A DNA stretch of 47,394 nt from Treponema sp. (GTDB lineage: Bacteria; Spirochaetota; Spirochaetia; Treponematales; Treponemataceae): the NCBI GenBank assembly GCA_016296655.1, contig JAEDIW010000017.1, positions 1-47,394 on the forward strand. Reading direction: 5' to 3'. The position numbers were made by a program, and so were the translations under genes. Each line of letters begins with the position of its first letter. Position 1 is the first letter of the stretch. Below are positions 23,275 to 32,268 of the stretch, in pieces. The notes under the pieces were generated by a model. The model was not told where the DNA came from. It did no database searches and worked only from the letters and a program-made list of their open reading frames with translations.

Positions 23275-25101
23275 ATGTCTGATGCAAAAACCGACAGCCG
23301 GCTTTTAGTCTGCGCAGCACTCAATCAATTTAAACAGGAAAAACAGCTTCCAGGCGATGAAATAAAGGCAGAATCCATTCCGCTGGAAACTCCGCCTAAC
23401 CCAGAAATGGGAGACATCGGTATGCCAATGTTCATGTTCGCAAAAACATTCCGCATGGCACCTCCAGTAATTGCCCAGTCAGTCGTCAAAATTATAAATG
23501 AACGAAAAATCCCTGAAGGAGCTGGCAGTTCCACCATAGGAGAATTTATTGCAACAGGTCCTTACGTAAACGTAAAACTAGACAAAACCTCAGTTGCCAC
23601 TGCAATTATCAGCCGCATAATCTCAGAAGGCGAAAACTACGGTTCACTTAACGAAAAAGGCGAAAAGCCGCTTGCAGGCCGCAAAGTAATGGTTGAATAT
23701 TCAAGCCCAAACACAAACAAACCACTCCACCTTGGCCACATGCGCAACGATGCCCTGGGAGAAAGCGTCAGCCGCATCCTGAAAAAAGCAGGCGCAGATG
23801 TTTTCAAAGTCAACATCATCAACAACCGCGGAATCCACATCTGCAAATCCATGCTGGCTTACAAACTCTTCCATGAACCAAAAGGCGAAACCCCAGAAAC
23901 CATGGGCATGAAAGGCGACCATTTTGTCGGTCAGTGCTACGTTGAATTTGACAAATACTCGAAAGAACATCCAGAAGCCCAGAAACAAGCTGAAGAAATG
24001 CTCATAAAATGGGAACAGGGAGACAATGAAATCCGCGGCCTGTGGCAAAAAATGAACGACTGGACACTGAAAGGAGTTCAGGAAACTTACGAGCGCACAG
24101 GAGTTTCTTTCGATAAATTATACTTTGAAAGCGAAACCTACCTTAAAGGCAAGGACGAAATTCTCAAAGGACTTGAAAAAGGCATTTTCTTTAAGGCAGA
24201 AGACGGTTCAGTCCGCGTAGACGTAACGGAAGCCGTAGGCAAAGGCAAAGACGGCGAAGACCATGAAAAAGTACTTCTTCGCAAAGACGGAACTTCAGTC
24301 TACATAACACAGGACATTGGAACAGCAATCAGCCGGCATAACGACTGGGCGTTCAACCAGATGGTTTACGTTGTTGCCAGCGAACAGATTTTTCATTTTA
24401 AGGTTCTCTTCTATATACTTAAAAAACTTGGATTTGAATGGACGGACAAACTTTTCCATTTGAGCTACGGTCTTGTAAACCTTCCAAACGGACGCATGAA
24501 AAGCCGCGAAGGCACAGTGGTTGACGCAGACGATTTAATAGACAGCCTGCACAATGACGCTCTTGCAGCAATAAAGGAAAAAGGCCGTGAAGAAGATGTC
24601 GGCAACGCAGACGAAGTTGCAGAAAAAGTTGCCCTTGCAGCCCTTCATTATTATCTGCTCCAGGTAAATCCGGTAAAGGACATGATTTTCAATCCAGAAG
24701 AATCACTTTCTTTCAACGGAAATACAGGTCCGTATCTTCAGTACATGGGTGCCCGCATGGCATCAATTCTTCGAAAGGCAGAAGAATCAGGCATAACTCC
24801 ATCAGAACCTTCGCAGGCATCTGGTCTCCTGACAAATCCAGCCGAATGGGAGCTTATGAAAGTTCTTGCAAATTTGCCACAGGTAGTTGCAAAAGCCGCT
24901 GAAGATTTGGACCCAAGCACTATTACAGGATACATCTACGAAGTTGCAAAACTGTTCAGCAAGTTCTATCAGCAGTGTCCAATTCTTGCCGCAGAAAATG
25001 AAAACCTCAAAAAAGCTCGGCTTCTGCTGACAAAATGCGCACTCACAGTCATGAAAAATGCGCTACCGCTGGTTCTTGTAAATTATTTGGACAGGATGTA
25101 A
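23275..25101 (+). CDS. argS: Arginyl-tRNA synthetase
   Basis: Class I synthetase charging tRNA-Arg. N-terminal Add-1-like domain, then the HIGH-type motif PLHLGHMRN near residue 150 in the context VEYSSPNTNKP, a KMSKS-equivalent MKSREGT near 408, and a DALR anticodon-binding domain at the C-terminus (NGNTGPYLQYMGAR, ending VLVNYLDRM). 608 residues. I start at the ATG at 23275 (GGAG at 8 nt) instead of the TTG at 23245. Probable promoter around 23184-23213. Monocistronic; a MITE-like element follows. Confidence 0.97.
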   Translation: MSDAKTDSRLLVCAALNQFKQEKQLPGDEIKAESIPLETPPNPEMGDIGMPMFMFAKTFRMAPPVIAQSVVKIINERKIPEGAGSSTIGEFIATGPYVNVKLDKTSVATAIISRIISEGENYGSLNEKGEKPLAGRKVMVEYSSPNTNKPLHLGHMRNDALGESVSRILKKAGADVFKVNIINNRGIHICKSMLAYKLFHEPKGETPETMGMKGDHFVGQCYVEFDKYSKEHPEAQKQAEEMLIKWEQGDNEIRGLWQKMNDWTLKGVQETYERTGVSFDKLYFESETYLKGKDEILKGLEKGIFFKAEDGSVRVDVTEAVGKGKDGEDHEKVLLRKDGTSVYITQDIGTAISRHNDWAFNQMVYVVASEQIFHFKVLFYILKKLGFEWTDKLFHLSYGLVNLPNGRMKSREGTVVDADDLIDSLHNDALAAIKEKGREEDVGNADEVAEKVALAALHYYLLQVNPVKDMIFNPEESLSFNGNTGPYLQYMGARMASILRKAEESGITPSEPSQASGLLTNPAEWELMKVLANLPQVVAKAAEDLDPSTITGYIYEVAKLFSKFYQQCPILAAENENLKKARLLLTKCALTVMKNALPLVLVNYLDRM

Positions 25102-25118
25102 TTTTTTATGGGCACTCC

Positions 25119-25235
25119 GGGACTGTCCCAAAACTAAAATTCATAGTGTCATTTTCGAATTTATTTCGGAATCTCTACGATATATACAGTCCAGATGCTG
25201 AAATAGATTCAGCATGACAGTTTTGAGACAGCCCC
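25119..25235 (+). mobile_element. MITE-like element type 1, full-length copy
   Basis: 117 bp with near-perfect 17-bp terminal inverted repeats (GGGACTGTCCCAAAACT at 25119-25135 and AGTTTTGAGACAGCCCC at 25219-25235, two mismatches). An inner ATGCTGAA / TTCAGCAT hairpin is present. Aligns end to end with the copy at 38.2 kb in the opposite orientation and, with an internal deletion, with the copy at 32.1 kb. No coding capacity. Confidence 0.8.
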
Positions 25236-25313
25236 GTCGGGCTATTCAGGGCTACGGCGTCTAACGCGCCTACGGTGCTTCGCACCAGCTTTCAGCTGCC
25301 CTTACTATCCCTA
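25236..25313 (+). repeat. GC-rich structured repeat (family R2 variant) next to MITE
   Basis: Starts right at the MITE end: CGTCGGGCTATTCAGGGCT, then a central GGTGC-TTC-GCACC hairpin, AGCTTTCAGCTGCCC and TTACTATCCCTA. The ordered blocks resemble other R2 copies. Ends at the 3' end of the next gene on the minus strand. Confidence 0.5.
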
Positions 25314-27014
25314 GTGCGTAGAAACATGAACATTTTCAATTTCAAGCATTTCCATTCCGCTGATAAGTTCAAGAATATCAAGAAATTTCTGTTTTATTTC
25401 AATAAGCTCTGAAATATATGCCGTATTTTTAGTCCCCGCAATGGCATCCAGATTTTTCACAGAAAGAAAGTCGTCGCCAGATGAATCCTTGAAAATTCCT
25501 TTCAAAAGACAGACAAGCATACGCAGATTTGTACAAAAATCTTTTTTACAGTTTATTACAACCGCCTCACAGTTAGCCAGCATTGAATTTATTTTCTTTA
25601 ATGCAGCCGTTGTACGAAGTTTGTCATTTGAAAGTCTGTCAAAAAGCATTCCAAATTCTCCACCCCGCCCCAAATTCTGATTAAGCGTAACAATGGAAGT
25701 TTCAACCTGAATAAGATCATTTAATGCTGAAGTCAAATTTTCCTTGTTTTCAGATTTTTCAAAATCTCCTTCAAGCTGAAGAAATTTGAGAACTTTTATG
25801 TCTTTAGGAAAAACATTCATAAAATACCAGCTTATAAAGCCAGCCGTAAATTCAAACTTAAACGGCATTCCACCCCAAACTTCAGTCCAAGGCCTGTTTT
25901 CCAAAAGCGGAAAATTTTCCATTGAAAATCTTACCTTGAGTTTTTCCCGAATTCCTTCCTTCTTACACTCAAAAATCCACTGTTCCCATCTGCGATCAAA
26001 ACGAACTCTCCATTCATTTCTGAATTTTACAAACCAGTCTTCTGCCCCGCCAAAAGTTTCCGGCTGCCATGAATAATCTTCAAAAACAATCTTGCCAATT
26101 CTTACAAGAGGCACAGAGGCAATAAACCCATGCAGAATTTCAAGATGTTTTTGGGCAGAAGCCAGAAATTCATCCATTTCAGCCATATTGCTTTTGCCGC
26201 GGATAAAAAGAAACATTGACTCAAGAATTTCTCCAGTTATGGACTTTCCAGCCGACAGAACCCTGACAAATTCTGAAAAAATCATGCCTACATTTTTGAA
26301 AGAACACACATAACTGTCTGCTGCAAAACAGGAAAATGTCGAAAGCATATCCTCAAACGGAAGGTTAGAAAATTGAATGAGCCAGTCAACCGACTGAACG
26401 GATTTGTACATGACGTTTCTTGAAATCGGAGGAATATTCGACAAAATATCATCCAGACGGCGTAATAGCGAAGTTCTGTATTCCTTTGAAAAATTCGGTT
26501 TTGGTGGAGTCTGAAAAGGGTCAGCTTCTGAATTTACCATCGTGTCAATATCCGGCAAAATCAACGAACTCAAAAAAACATAATAGGAACCATAGTTTTC
26601 CCGCAAAACAGAAAGATACGGCCTGAAAAAATCTGCACACCCCTTCAATTCCCTTATGTATTCATAAAAAAGCGTAGTAAGATATTTATGCGGATAATCA
26701 ACAAGTCCAGGTGCAAAACCCGACAGCTCAGATGCAAGTCTGGCAACTTTATCCTTTGCATAAAGCTCCTCAACGTTTGCGCCAGAAAAAAGCGAACGCA
26801 GCCACAAAATAACTTTATATAGAAAAAACTCAGATTTTAATTCAGCAGAAATATCTGTCTGGATATTGTCTATTGACTGAAAAGGATTTTCCAAAGTCTG
26901 TTCAGAAAGATTTGTAGAAACAGCCTTTATTTTTTCAAGCAGAATAACTCTTTCATCTGAACTAATGCCGGCTGCCAGCTGTCTAAAAGTATTATCAGAA
27001 GTCTCAATAGCCAT
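25311..27014 (-). CDS. Conserved treponeme-type cytoplasmic protein, unknown function
   Basis: 567 residues, no signal peptide and no membrane helix. The N-terminal segment (FRQLAAGISSDERVILLEKI) resembles the start of a spirochaete-restricted family that I associate, without certainty, with DUF5312. The rest is helical and rich in aromatic residues, with WTEVWGGMPFKFEFTAGF and a possible C-terminal coiled coil (KQKFLDILELISGMEMLEIE). ATG at 27014 with no clear Shine-Dalgarno; a TATAGA box lies 8 nt before it, so it may be leaderless. No neighbour suggests a role. What it does is unknown. Confidence 0.85.
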   Translation of the reverse strand: MAIETSDNTFRQLAAGISSDERVILLEKIKAVSTNLSEQTLENPFQSIDNIQTDISAELKSEFFLYKVILWLRSLFSGANVEELYAKDKVARLASELSGFAPGLVDYPHKYLTTLFYEYIRELKGCADFFRPYLSVLRENYGSYYVFLSSLILPDIDTMVNSEADPFQTPPKPNFSKEYRTSLLRRLDDILSNIPPISRNVMYKSVQSVDWLIQFSNLPFEDMLSTFSCFAADSYVCSFKNVGMIFSEFVRVLSAGKSITGEILESMFLFIRGKSNMAEMDEFLASAQKHLEILHGFIASVPLVRIGKIVFEDYSWQPETFGGAEDWFVKFRNEWRVRFDRRWEQWIFECKKEGIREKLKVRFSMENFPLLENRPWTEVWGGMPFKFEFTAGFISWYFMNVFPKDIKVLKFLQLEGDFEKSENKENLTSALNDLIQVETSIVTLNQNLGRGGEFGMLFDRLSNDKLRTTAALKKINSMLANCEAVVINCKKDFCTNLRMLVCLLKGIFKDSSGDDFLSVKNLDAIAGTKNTAYISELIEIKQKFLDILELISGMEMLEIENVHVSTH

Positions 27015-27162
27015 GGCAACATTCTATAATAACGCAAATAAAACTACAATCATTTAGGAAATCAAAATGAAAACAGCCATTTCCCTCAAAAAACAGATAA
27101 AGAATTAGTTTTTTTCAAGCTTTTGCAGCAGAAAAAGCTGTTTCCCAATTTTCCAAAAGTTT

Positions 27163-28212
27163 TTAACAGCTTGCAATGTCCTTTGCGTTTGTATCTCCAG
27201 CTGCAATTGCTTCAACCTGAGCCCAAACAATTTCATCAACAATAACACCTTCGCTCATACTTTTCTGCCTTGTCGCAACAGTTCTTTCACCTGGAAAAGT
27301 AACATGGCCGCCTTCTTTTTCAGGATGACTTGAATGAACTGCATCAATGCGACGATCCATAATATTTTGAATCTCTTCTTCCTCACCAAAAAGGCACGGA
27401 TCGTAGGCTATAAATACCTGACAGCAGCCGCCGCAACTTCCGCCAGTCTTTGCATTCATATCAGAACCACATTTACCGTTTGCCATTACAGCAGCTGCCA
27501 TATCCAAGGCAAGTGCCAGACCGCTGCCTTTCCAGTATCCAGCAGGCAAAGCACGCATAGTCTGCTCTATTGCACCAGGGTCAGTTGTAAGATTTCCATT
27601 TTTGTCAAAACCGCCAGGATAAGGCAACTGTTTTCCAGCCAGACGATACACACCAAGTTTGCCATAAGCATACTGGCTCATTGCCATGTCAAGCACAACA
27701 ATGCCTTTTTTTCTAGGCAATCCAATGCAGAAAGGATTATTTCCGACACTTGGCTCATCACTTCCCCATAGAGGCATACAATTTTCAGTATTTATCCATG
27801 CAAAACCGACAAAACCTTTTTCTGCCATACGCCATGTATAAGTTCCGCCACGCATCCAGTGCGTAGTATTTTTTAAGGCAACACAACCAATTCCATGAAT
27901 TTTTGCAAGTTCAACCGCTCTCTCCGAGCAAAAAAGAGCATTTGTAATCCCTATTCCCAGTTCACCGTCATAATTTTCAACAGCACCTTTACCACCTAAA
28001 AACTTAGGCGAACCTTTTAAATTTATCCAGCCCTTGTTTATATATTCTACAAAGCGGGGAATGCGGTTAAGACCATGACTTTCAACACCATCCGCACTTG
28101 ATTCTGAATGAATCTGTGAACATATTTCGGCCTGGTGTTCACTAAGCCCTGCATTCAGCAAAGCCTGTTTTATCGTTTTTTTTAGAATTTCAAAAGGAAT
28201 TCTTTTACTCAT
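27163..28212 (-). CDS. yiaK: YiaK/Ldh_2-family NADH-dependent ketoacid reductase
   Basis: Malate/L-lactate dehydrogenase (Ldh_2) superfamily, closest by motif to 2,3-diketo-L-gulonate reductase. Seen: EICSQIHSESSADGVESHGLNRIPRF, with the conserved catalytic ESHGLNR region; KNTTHWMRGGTYTWRMA; NNPFCIGLPRKKG; and the YiaK-like signature DMAMSQYAYGKL followed by LPYPGG. A Cys pair (GGCCQVF) sits in the C-terminal half. Start at the ATG at 28212 with GGAG 7 nt upstream (the TTG at 28224 is the alternative). The leader contains two palindromes and an extended -10 box, so it is probably regulated. The substrate may be a uronate- or ascorbate-derived diketo acid. Confidence 0.88.
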   Translation of the reverse strand: MSKRIPFEILKKTIKQALLNAGLSEHQAEICSQIHSESSADGVESHGLNRIPRFVEYINKGWINLKGSPKFLGGKGAVENYDGELGIGITNALFCSERAVELAKIHGIGCVALKNTTHWMRGGTYTWRMAEKGFVGFAWINTENCMPLWGSDEPSVGNNPFCIGLPRKKGIVVLDMAMSQYAYGKLGVYRLAGKQLPYPGGFDKNGNLTTDPGAIEQTMRALPAGYWKGSGLALALDMAAAVMANGKCGSDMNAKTGGSCGGCCQVFIAYDPCLFGEEEEIQNIMDRRIDAVHSSHPEKEGGHVTFPGERTVATRQKSMSEGVIVDEIVWAQVEAIAAGDTNAKDIASC

Positions 28213-28225
28213 TTTTTTCTCCAAT

Positions 28226-28343
28226 TTTTTGATTAATCAAAAATCCAGCTGAAAACCAGTTAATGCAATTTTCAGCTGCGAATGGCATTATACCATACAA
28301 ACAATTTTCTTTAAAGACAGAAGATGTCAAATTCTGTACAGAA
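28226..28343 (-). promoter_or_regulatory. YiaK promoter with three palindromes
   Basis: On the minus strand: ATTCTGTACAGAAT (perfect 14-bp palindrome, 28330-28343), then an extended -10 TGGTATAAT (TATAAT at 28287-28292), then an inverted repeat CAGCTGAAAA / TTTTCAGCTG (28246-28255 / 28269-28278) starting at the presumed transcription start, then the perfect 18-bp palindrome TTTTTGATTAATCAAAAA (28226-28243) just upstream of the Shine-Dalgarno. The two downstream elements sit where a repressor or a leader structure would act. Confidence 0.55.
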
Positions 28344-28393
28344 TAATACTAAAGTTCAAATAAAAAAAACACTTACGCTGTCTTAAAAATTTG

Positions 28394-29083
28394 CTAGCGC
28401 TGCTCAAACGAATGGATTTTTTCACGTACAGACTGCATCCTTTGATCAAGCTCAGAATTTTGTCTTGCACACTCTGCAAGCTCCTCGCTTAATTCAGAAA
28501 CAACCTGAGGTGGAATTGTTTTTTTATAGCGCAACTTATGCTCAAGACTTGCCCAAAAATCCATGGCTATCGTCCTGAGTTGAACTTCAACTTTCATTTC
28601 TTTTTTTTCATTTTTCAGAAAAATGGGAACAGAAACAATCAGATGAAGGCTTCTGTATCCGCTTTCCTTCGGCGACTTAATATAGTCCTTTCGCTGAACA
28701 AGAGTAACATCATTCTGCGACAAAAGGCATTCGGAAATCATGTAAATATCTTCCAAAAAAGAACATATTACGCGAACTCCGGCAATATCAAAAAGATTTT
28801 CTTCCATTGATTTGATTGTTACAGGAAGATTCCTGCGCTTAAGCTTACCGATTATGCTTTCAGGCGACTTTACACGGGTTTCAATAGTATCAATAGGATT
28901 TCGGTCGTATTGAATGGAAAACTGCTCGTTAAGAACCTTGAATTTTGTTTCAATTTCCATCATTGCGCATTTGTAATATGCCATCATTTCTCTAAAAGGC
29001 AGAGCCTCTTTTTTTAAAATTTCAAAAGCATCGGAACTGATAAATGTATGAAAAAACAGTTCTTTCAGTTTATCCCTTAGCAT
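28394..29083 (-). CDS. relQ: Small alarmone synthetase (RelQ/YjbM-like)
   Basis: Makes (p)ppGpp from ATP and GDP/GTP. It contains only the RelA_SpoT synthetase domain: ETRVKSPESIIGKLKRR with the ATP-binding basic motif, LFDIAGVRVICSF (conserved Asp-Ile-Ala-Gly), DYIKSPKESGYRSLHLI with the substrate Tyr, and VEVQLRTIAMDFWASLEHKLRYK (conserved ExQxRT). No HD hydrolase domain or TGS/ACT regions, and 229 residues in total, so it is a short synthetase. Start at the ATG at 29083 with GGAGG upstream. Alone in its unit. RelQ versus RelP cannot be separated firmly by eye. Confidence 0.92.
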   Translation of the reverse strand: MLRDKLKELFFHTFISSDAFEILKKEALPFREMMAYYKCAMMEIETKFKVLNEQFSIQYDRNPIDTIETRVKSPESIIGKLKRRNLPVTIKSMEENLFDIAGVRVICSFLEDIYMISECLLSQNDVTLVQRKDYIKSPKESGYRSLHLIVSVPIFLKNEKKEMKVEVQLRTIAMDFWASLEHKLRYKKTIPPQVVSELSEELAECARQNSELDQRMQSVREKIHSFEQR

Positions 29084-29250
29084 GAATCCTCCAGACAGTT
29101 TCCAAGTCTCTAAAATTTGCAATTTTTACAGCCTGCAATATACTTAATATAATAACTTATTTTGCCAACGGTTACATTTTTTATTTTTTACCAGCAGATT
29201 CTGTTTGTTTGCAACCAGCAAAAAATCAAACCCCTCTGAAAGTAAATAAA

Positions 29251-30468
29251 TCAGCAGTTCTTCAGTTTTTCTGCGAGCTTTACATTTATTGCCCTGTATA
29301 TAATTGCAGAGCACAACACTGTCAGAACAACAAGCAGAGCATAAAGTGCAATGTTCAAGTTTCCGAAAGAAAAGACAGGTTCATTTTCAGATTCAATCAG
29401 CTCACCCCAGCAGAACAAAACAATCTCCTGCATAAGATAGACTTCAAGACTTATTTTTCCAAAAAAATTATAAAATCTGTTTTTTACATAAATTTTTCTC
29501 ATAAAAATTATTATAAATAAAACAGTAGAAATGACTTGAAAACTCTGTGCAATGTAACAGATTAGTTTTGCTGAGATTCCAAAATCTCCTGCAAACTCCG
29601 TCCAGTAGCTTATATTCCATATACAGTAAAATCCTGCTGCCGTAAATCCTGAACATACAAGAACAGCAGTCAAAAATTTCAACGGATATTTTTTTTCAAC
29701 CCATTGAAAAAACTGCTTTTCATATTTTGCAACGGCAAGCCCAAGAACAAAACAAATTGTAGAATTAATCCACCATTCGCCTTCAAACAGTAATGCACAT
29801 GGCCTTTTCCACCATGAAACAGAAGCAAAAGCATCAGGAATTTGCCACCAGCCAAACTCTCCTGCATACCACGGAAAATGTTTCAAAACGATAAAAAGCA
29901 GAGCTTGCAGTAGAGTTATTAAAGTAAAAATTAAAATAGAATGGCAACGCAGTTTTTCATTTTTATAGATGAAATAGAACGAAACATACATAATTAAAAT
30001 TACATAAACATACCAGCTCTGAGAATTTATCAAGGTAAGTCCTGTCAGCTTGCAAATCCATTCACTTAAAGCAAATCCAGGCTTTGTAATTACATAATAA
30101 ACTGCATAAACTGCAACCATCACATAATACGAACAGACAATCGGAAAAATCCTTCGTTTAAAAAATCCTTTTAAATAATCAGGTTTTGTTGAAAAACTTC
30201 TATGAAGTCCGTAACCTGAAGTAAAGAAAAATACTCCAACAAACAGAATACCGATTTCCCTAAAGAAAGAAATTGTATTTGTCTGCAAAAACGCCTGCTT
30301 CTGTGAAATGTGGTGTAACAGAACAAAAATTGCCATTACCCCTTTTAAAGAAGTCATCGCATCTAAAGAAAGAGAATTCTTTTTAAACTCTCCGCAAGGC
30401 GCAACCTGAATTCCAATTAAAAAAGAAATAAACAAAACAGCATAAACAAAAATTGAAATATAATTCAT
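29251..30468 (-). CDS. Acyltransferase family 3 membrane protein
   Basis: Multi-pass membrane O-acyltransferase (OafA/NolX-like) that acylates surface sugars or other acceptors. Around 10 hydrophobic segments; near residue 48 lies the family His motif in FVLLHHISQKQ, then GYGLHRS and a FKRRIFPIVCSYY stretch. Ends in a membrane helix plus a basic tail. Start at the ATG at 30468 with GAGAG upstream. 405 residues is normal. No polysaccharide genes are near, so the acceptor is not indicated. Confidence 0.85.
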   Translation of the reverse strand: MNYISIFVYAVLFISFLIGIQVAPCGEFKKNSLSLDAMTSLKGVMAIFVLLHHISQKQAFLQTNTISFFREIGILFVGVFFFTSGYGLHRSFSTKPDYLKGFFKRRIFPIVCSYYVMVAVYAVYYVITKPGFALSEWICKLTGLTLINSQSWYVYVILIMYVSFYFIYKNEKLRCHSILIFTLITLLQALLFIVLKHFPWYAGEFGWWQIPDAFASVSWWKRPCALLFEGEWWINSTICFVLGLAVAKYEKQFFQWVEKKYPLKFLTAVLVCSGFTAAGFYCIWNISYWTEFAGDFGISAKLICYIAQSFQVISTVLFIIIFMRKIYVKNRFYNFFGKISLEVYLMQEIVLFCWGELIESENEPVFSFGNLNIALYALLVVLTVLCSAIIYRAINVKLAEKLKNC

Positions 30469-30548
30469 AGAACTCTCTAATCTGATTTTTCCAATATTAT
30501 AACACATTTCACCACCAATCGAAAATTTCTTTTACAAACCTTGTATAA

Positions 30549-30900
30549 AAAACAGCTGCAGGCATAAAAAAAAAGACCTTCCAAAGAAGGCCTTTTTTTA
30601 GTTTACACTAAAACTTAGCAGTTATACGGTATTTCATACCGTGCCCATTAAGGAAGTTATTAAAATAGCCGCTTACGCGACTGGAGGGTCAGCGAAGTAT
30701 TTAATTGTTCTTACCCCTTCGCGCAGTGGCGCTCGGCATTTTCGGCGGTTGCTGCGTCACTCGCAACCTTTCTTCCGAAAATGTCTGTTCTGTATAGCTG
30801 TTTTCGTTAGAGTACCCACGACCAAAGCAAGTGCGTATGGTCGTGCGGGAGCTTTTTGCGTAGCAAGAAAGCGACTAGTAAAATCGAGCGATAACGAAAA
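30549..30900 (-). pseudogene. Decayed tandem copy of the 3' end of gapA plus its terminator
   Basis: 30549-30622 repeats the gapA 3' flank (30899-30966) almost base for base, including the terminator hairpin GACCTTCC / GGAAGGCC-type stem and the TTAGCAGT stop region. Further in, fragments CAGCGAAGTATTTAATTGTTC (30693 area) and TGTATAGCTGTTTTCGTTA (30795 area) match the codons for the last residues of GapA, separated by a GC-rich insertion with TTCGCGCAGTGGCGC and similar palindromes. So this is a partial duplication of about 350 bp, broken by a structured repeat. No open frame of length remains. Confidence 0.6.
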
Positions 30901-30912
30901 CAGCTGCAGGCA

Positions 30913-30946
30913 TAAAAAAAAGACCTTCCAAAGAAGGCCTTTTTTA
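30913..30946 (-). terminator. gapA: gapA intrinsic terminator
   Basis: Stem GGCCTTC / GAAGGTC around TTTG with a run of eight T on the minus strand, 15-40 bp past the gapA stop. It is A-rich on the other side too, so it could act in both directions. Confidence 0.85.
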
Positions 30947-30960
30947 GTTTACACTAAAAC

Positions 30961-31989
30961 TTAGCAGTTTTCAGCGAAGTATTTGATTGTTCTAACCATC
31001 TGTGATGTATAGCTGTTTTCGTTATCGTACCAAGAAACAACCTGTACCTGGTATGTATCGTCGTCGATTTTTGAAACCATAGTCTGTGTTGCATCGAACA
31101 AAGAACCGAATTTCATACCGATAACGTCAGAAGAAACGATTTCATCTTCGTTGTAACCGAAAGATTCTGTTGCAGCAGCTTTCATTGCAGCGTTGATTCC
31201 TTCTTTTGTTACATCTTTACCTTTTACTACAGCTGTAAGGATTGTTGTAGAACCTGTAGGTGTTGGAACACGCTGAGCAGAACCAATCAATTTTCCGTTC
31301 AATTCAGGAATTACAAGACCGATAGCCTTTGCAGCACCTGTTGAGTTTGGAACGATGTTCTGAGCACCAGCACGTGAACGGCGGAGGTCACCTTTGCGCT
31401 GTGGACCGTCAAGAATCATCTGGTCACCTGTGTAAGCATGGATTGTAGACATGATACCAGACTGGATTGGAGCATAGTCATTCAATGCTTTAGCCATTGG
31501 TGCCAAACAGTTTGTTGTACAAGAAGCAGCAGAAATAATGTTGTCGTTCTTTGTCAAAGTTTTGTGGTTTACATTGTAAACGATTGTTGGAAGGTCGTTT
31601 CCAGCTGGAGCTGAAATTACAACTTTCTTAGCACCTGCTGTAATGTGAGCTGCAGCCTTGTCTTTTGCACAGTAGAAACCTGTACATTCAAGAACTACGT
31701 CTACTTTGTTAGCTGCCCATGGACAGTTAGCTGCATCTTTTTCAGCAGAGATTTTGATTTCTTTTCCATCTACGATGATAGAATCGTCTGTAGCTTCTAC
31801 AGTGTGTTTTCCTTCACCGATGCGACCCATAAATCCACCCTGAGCTGTATCATATTTAAGAAGGTGAGCAAGCATCTTTGGGCTTGTCAAATCGTTGATA
31901 GCAACAACTTCATAACCGTCAGCTTCAAACATCTGACGGAAAGCCAAACGACCAATACGGCCAAAACCGTTAATAGCAACTCTAACCAT
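30961..31989 (-). CDS. gapA: Glyceraldehyde-3-phosphate dehydrogenase
   Basis: Glycolytic NAD-dependent enzyme, homotetramer. Rossmann GFGRIGR near residue 8, catalytic Cys in SAASCTTNCLAP (about residue 156), conserved GPQRKGDLRRSRAGAQN, and the C-terminal WYDNENSYTSQM block with the catalytic region complete. 342 residues. GGAG lies 11-12 nt before the ATG. A single transcription unit with a good terminator; a partial decayed copy of its 3' end lies immediately downstream. Confidence 0.97.
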   Translation of the reverse strand: MVRVAINGFGRIGRLAFRQMFEADGYEVVAINDLTSPKMLAHLLKYDTAQGGFMGRIGEGKHTVEATDDSIIVDGKEIKISAEKDAANCPWAANKVDVVLECTGFYCAKDKAAAHITAGAKKVVISAPAGNDLPTIVYNVNHKTLTKNDNIISAASCTTNCLAPMAKALNDYAPIQSGIMSTIHAYTGDQMILDGPQRKGDLRRSRAGAQNIVPNSTGAAKAIGLVIPELNGKLIGSAQRVPTPTGSTTILTAVVKGKDVTKEGINAAMKAAATESFGYNEDEIVSSDVIGMKFGSLFDATQTMVSKIDDDTYQVQVVSWYDNENSYTSQMVRTIKYFAENC

Positions 31990-32107
31990 AGTTAGTTGAC
32001 TCCTATAATTTCAATAAATTAGCTATATTTTATGTTTATTGCAAAATAATGTCAACGGATTGAAAATCTTTGTATAACTTATAATCTTTCGTATAATTTA
32101 CAAAAAA

Positions 32108-32182
32108 GGGGTTGTCCCAAACGAAAAGTTCACAATGTCATTGCAAATTTATTTCAGCATGACATCTAGTTAGACAGCCCCT
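32108..32182 (+). mobile_element. MITE-like element type 1, internally deleted copy
   Basis: 75 bp. Ends GGGGTTGTCCCAA and TTAGACAGCCCCT, with interior AAAAGTTCACAATGTCATT matching the left half of the 25.1-kb copy and TTTCAGCATGACAT matching its right half. The middle is lost, probably by recombination between the two internal ATTTCAG-like stretches. Confidence 0.75.
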
Positions 32183-32217
32183 ATCAAAAATCTGCCAGAA
32201 CCGGCAAAATCATAATT

Positions 32218-32258
32218 TTTTTATAAAAGGCTCCGAAAATTCCATTTCTGAAGCCTTA
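32218..32258 (-). terminator. kdgK: kdgK intrinsic terminator
   Basis: Minus-strand stem AAGGCTTCAG / CGGAGCCTT with a small mismatch, loop AAATGGAATTTT, followed by TTATAAAAAAAT. It starts 11 bp past the kdgK stop. Confidence 0.65.
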
Positions 32259-32268
32259 AAAAATTCAT

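Noticed and set aside
30641..30964. 107-codon plus-strand frame downstream of gapA
   Set aside because: Made from the decayed gapA tail in antisense and a GC-rich insert; better explained as a broken duplication.
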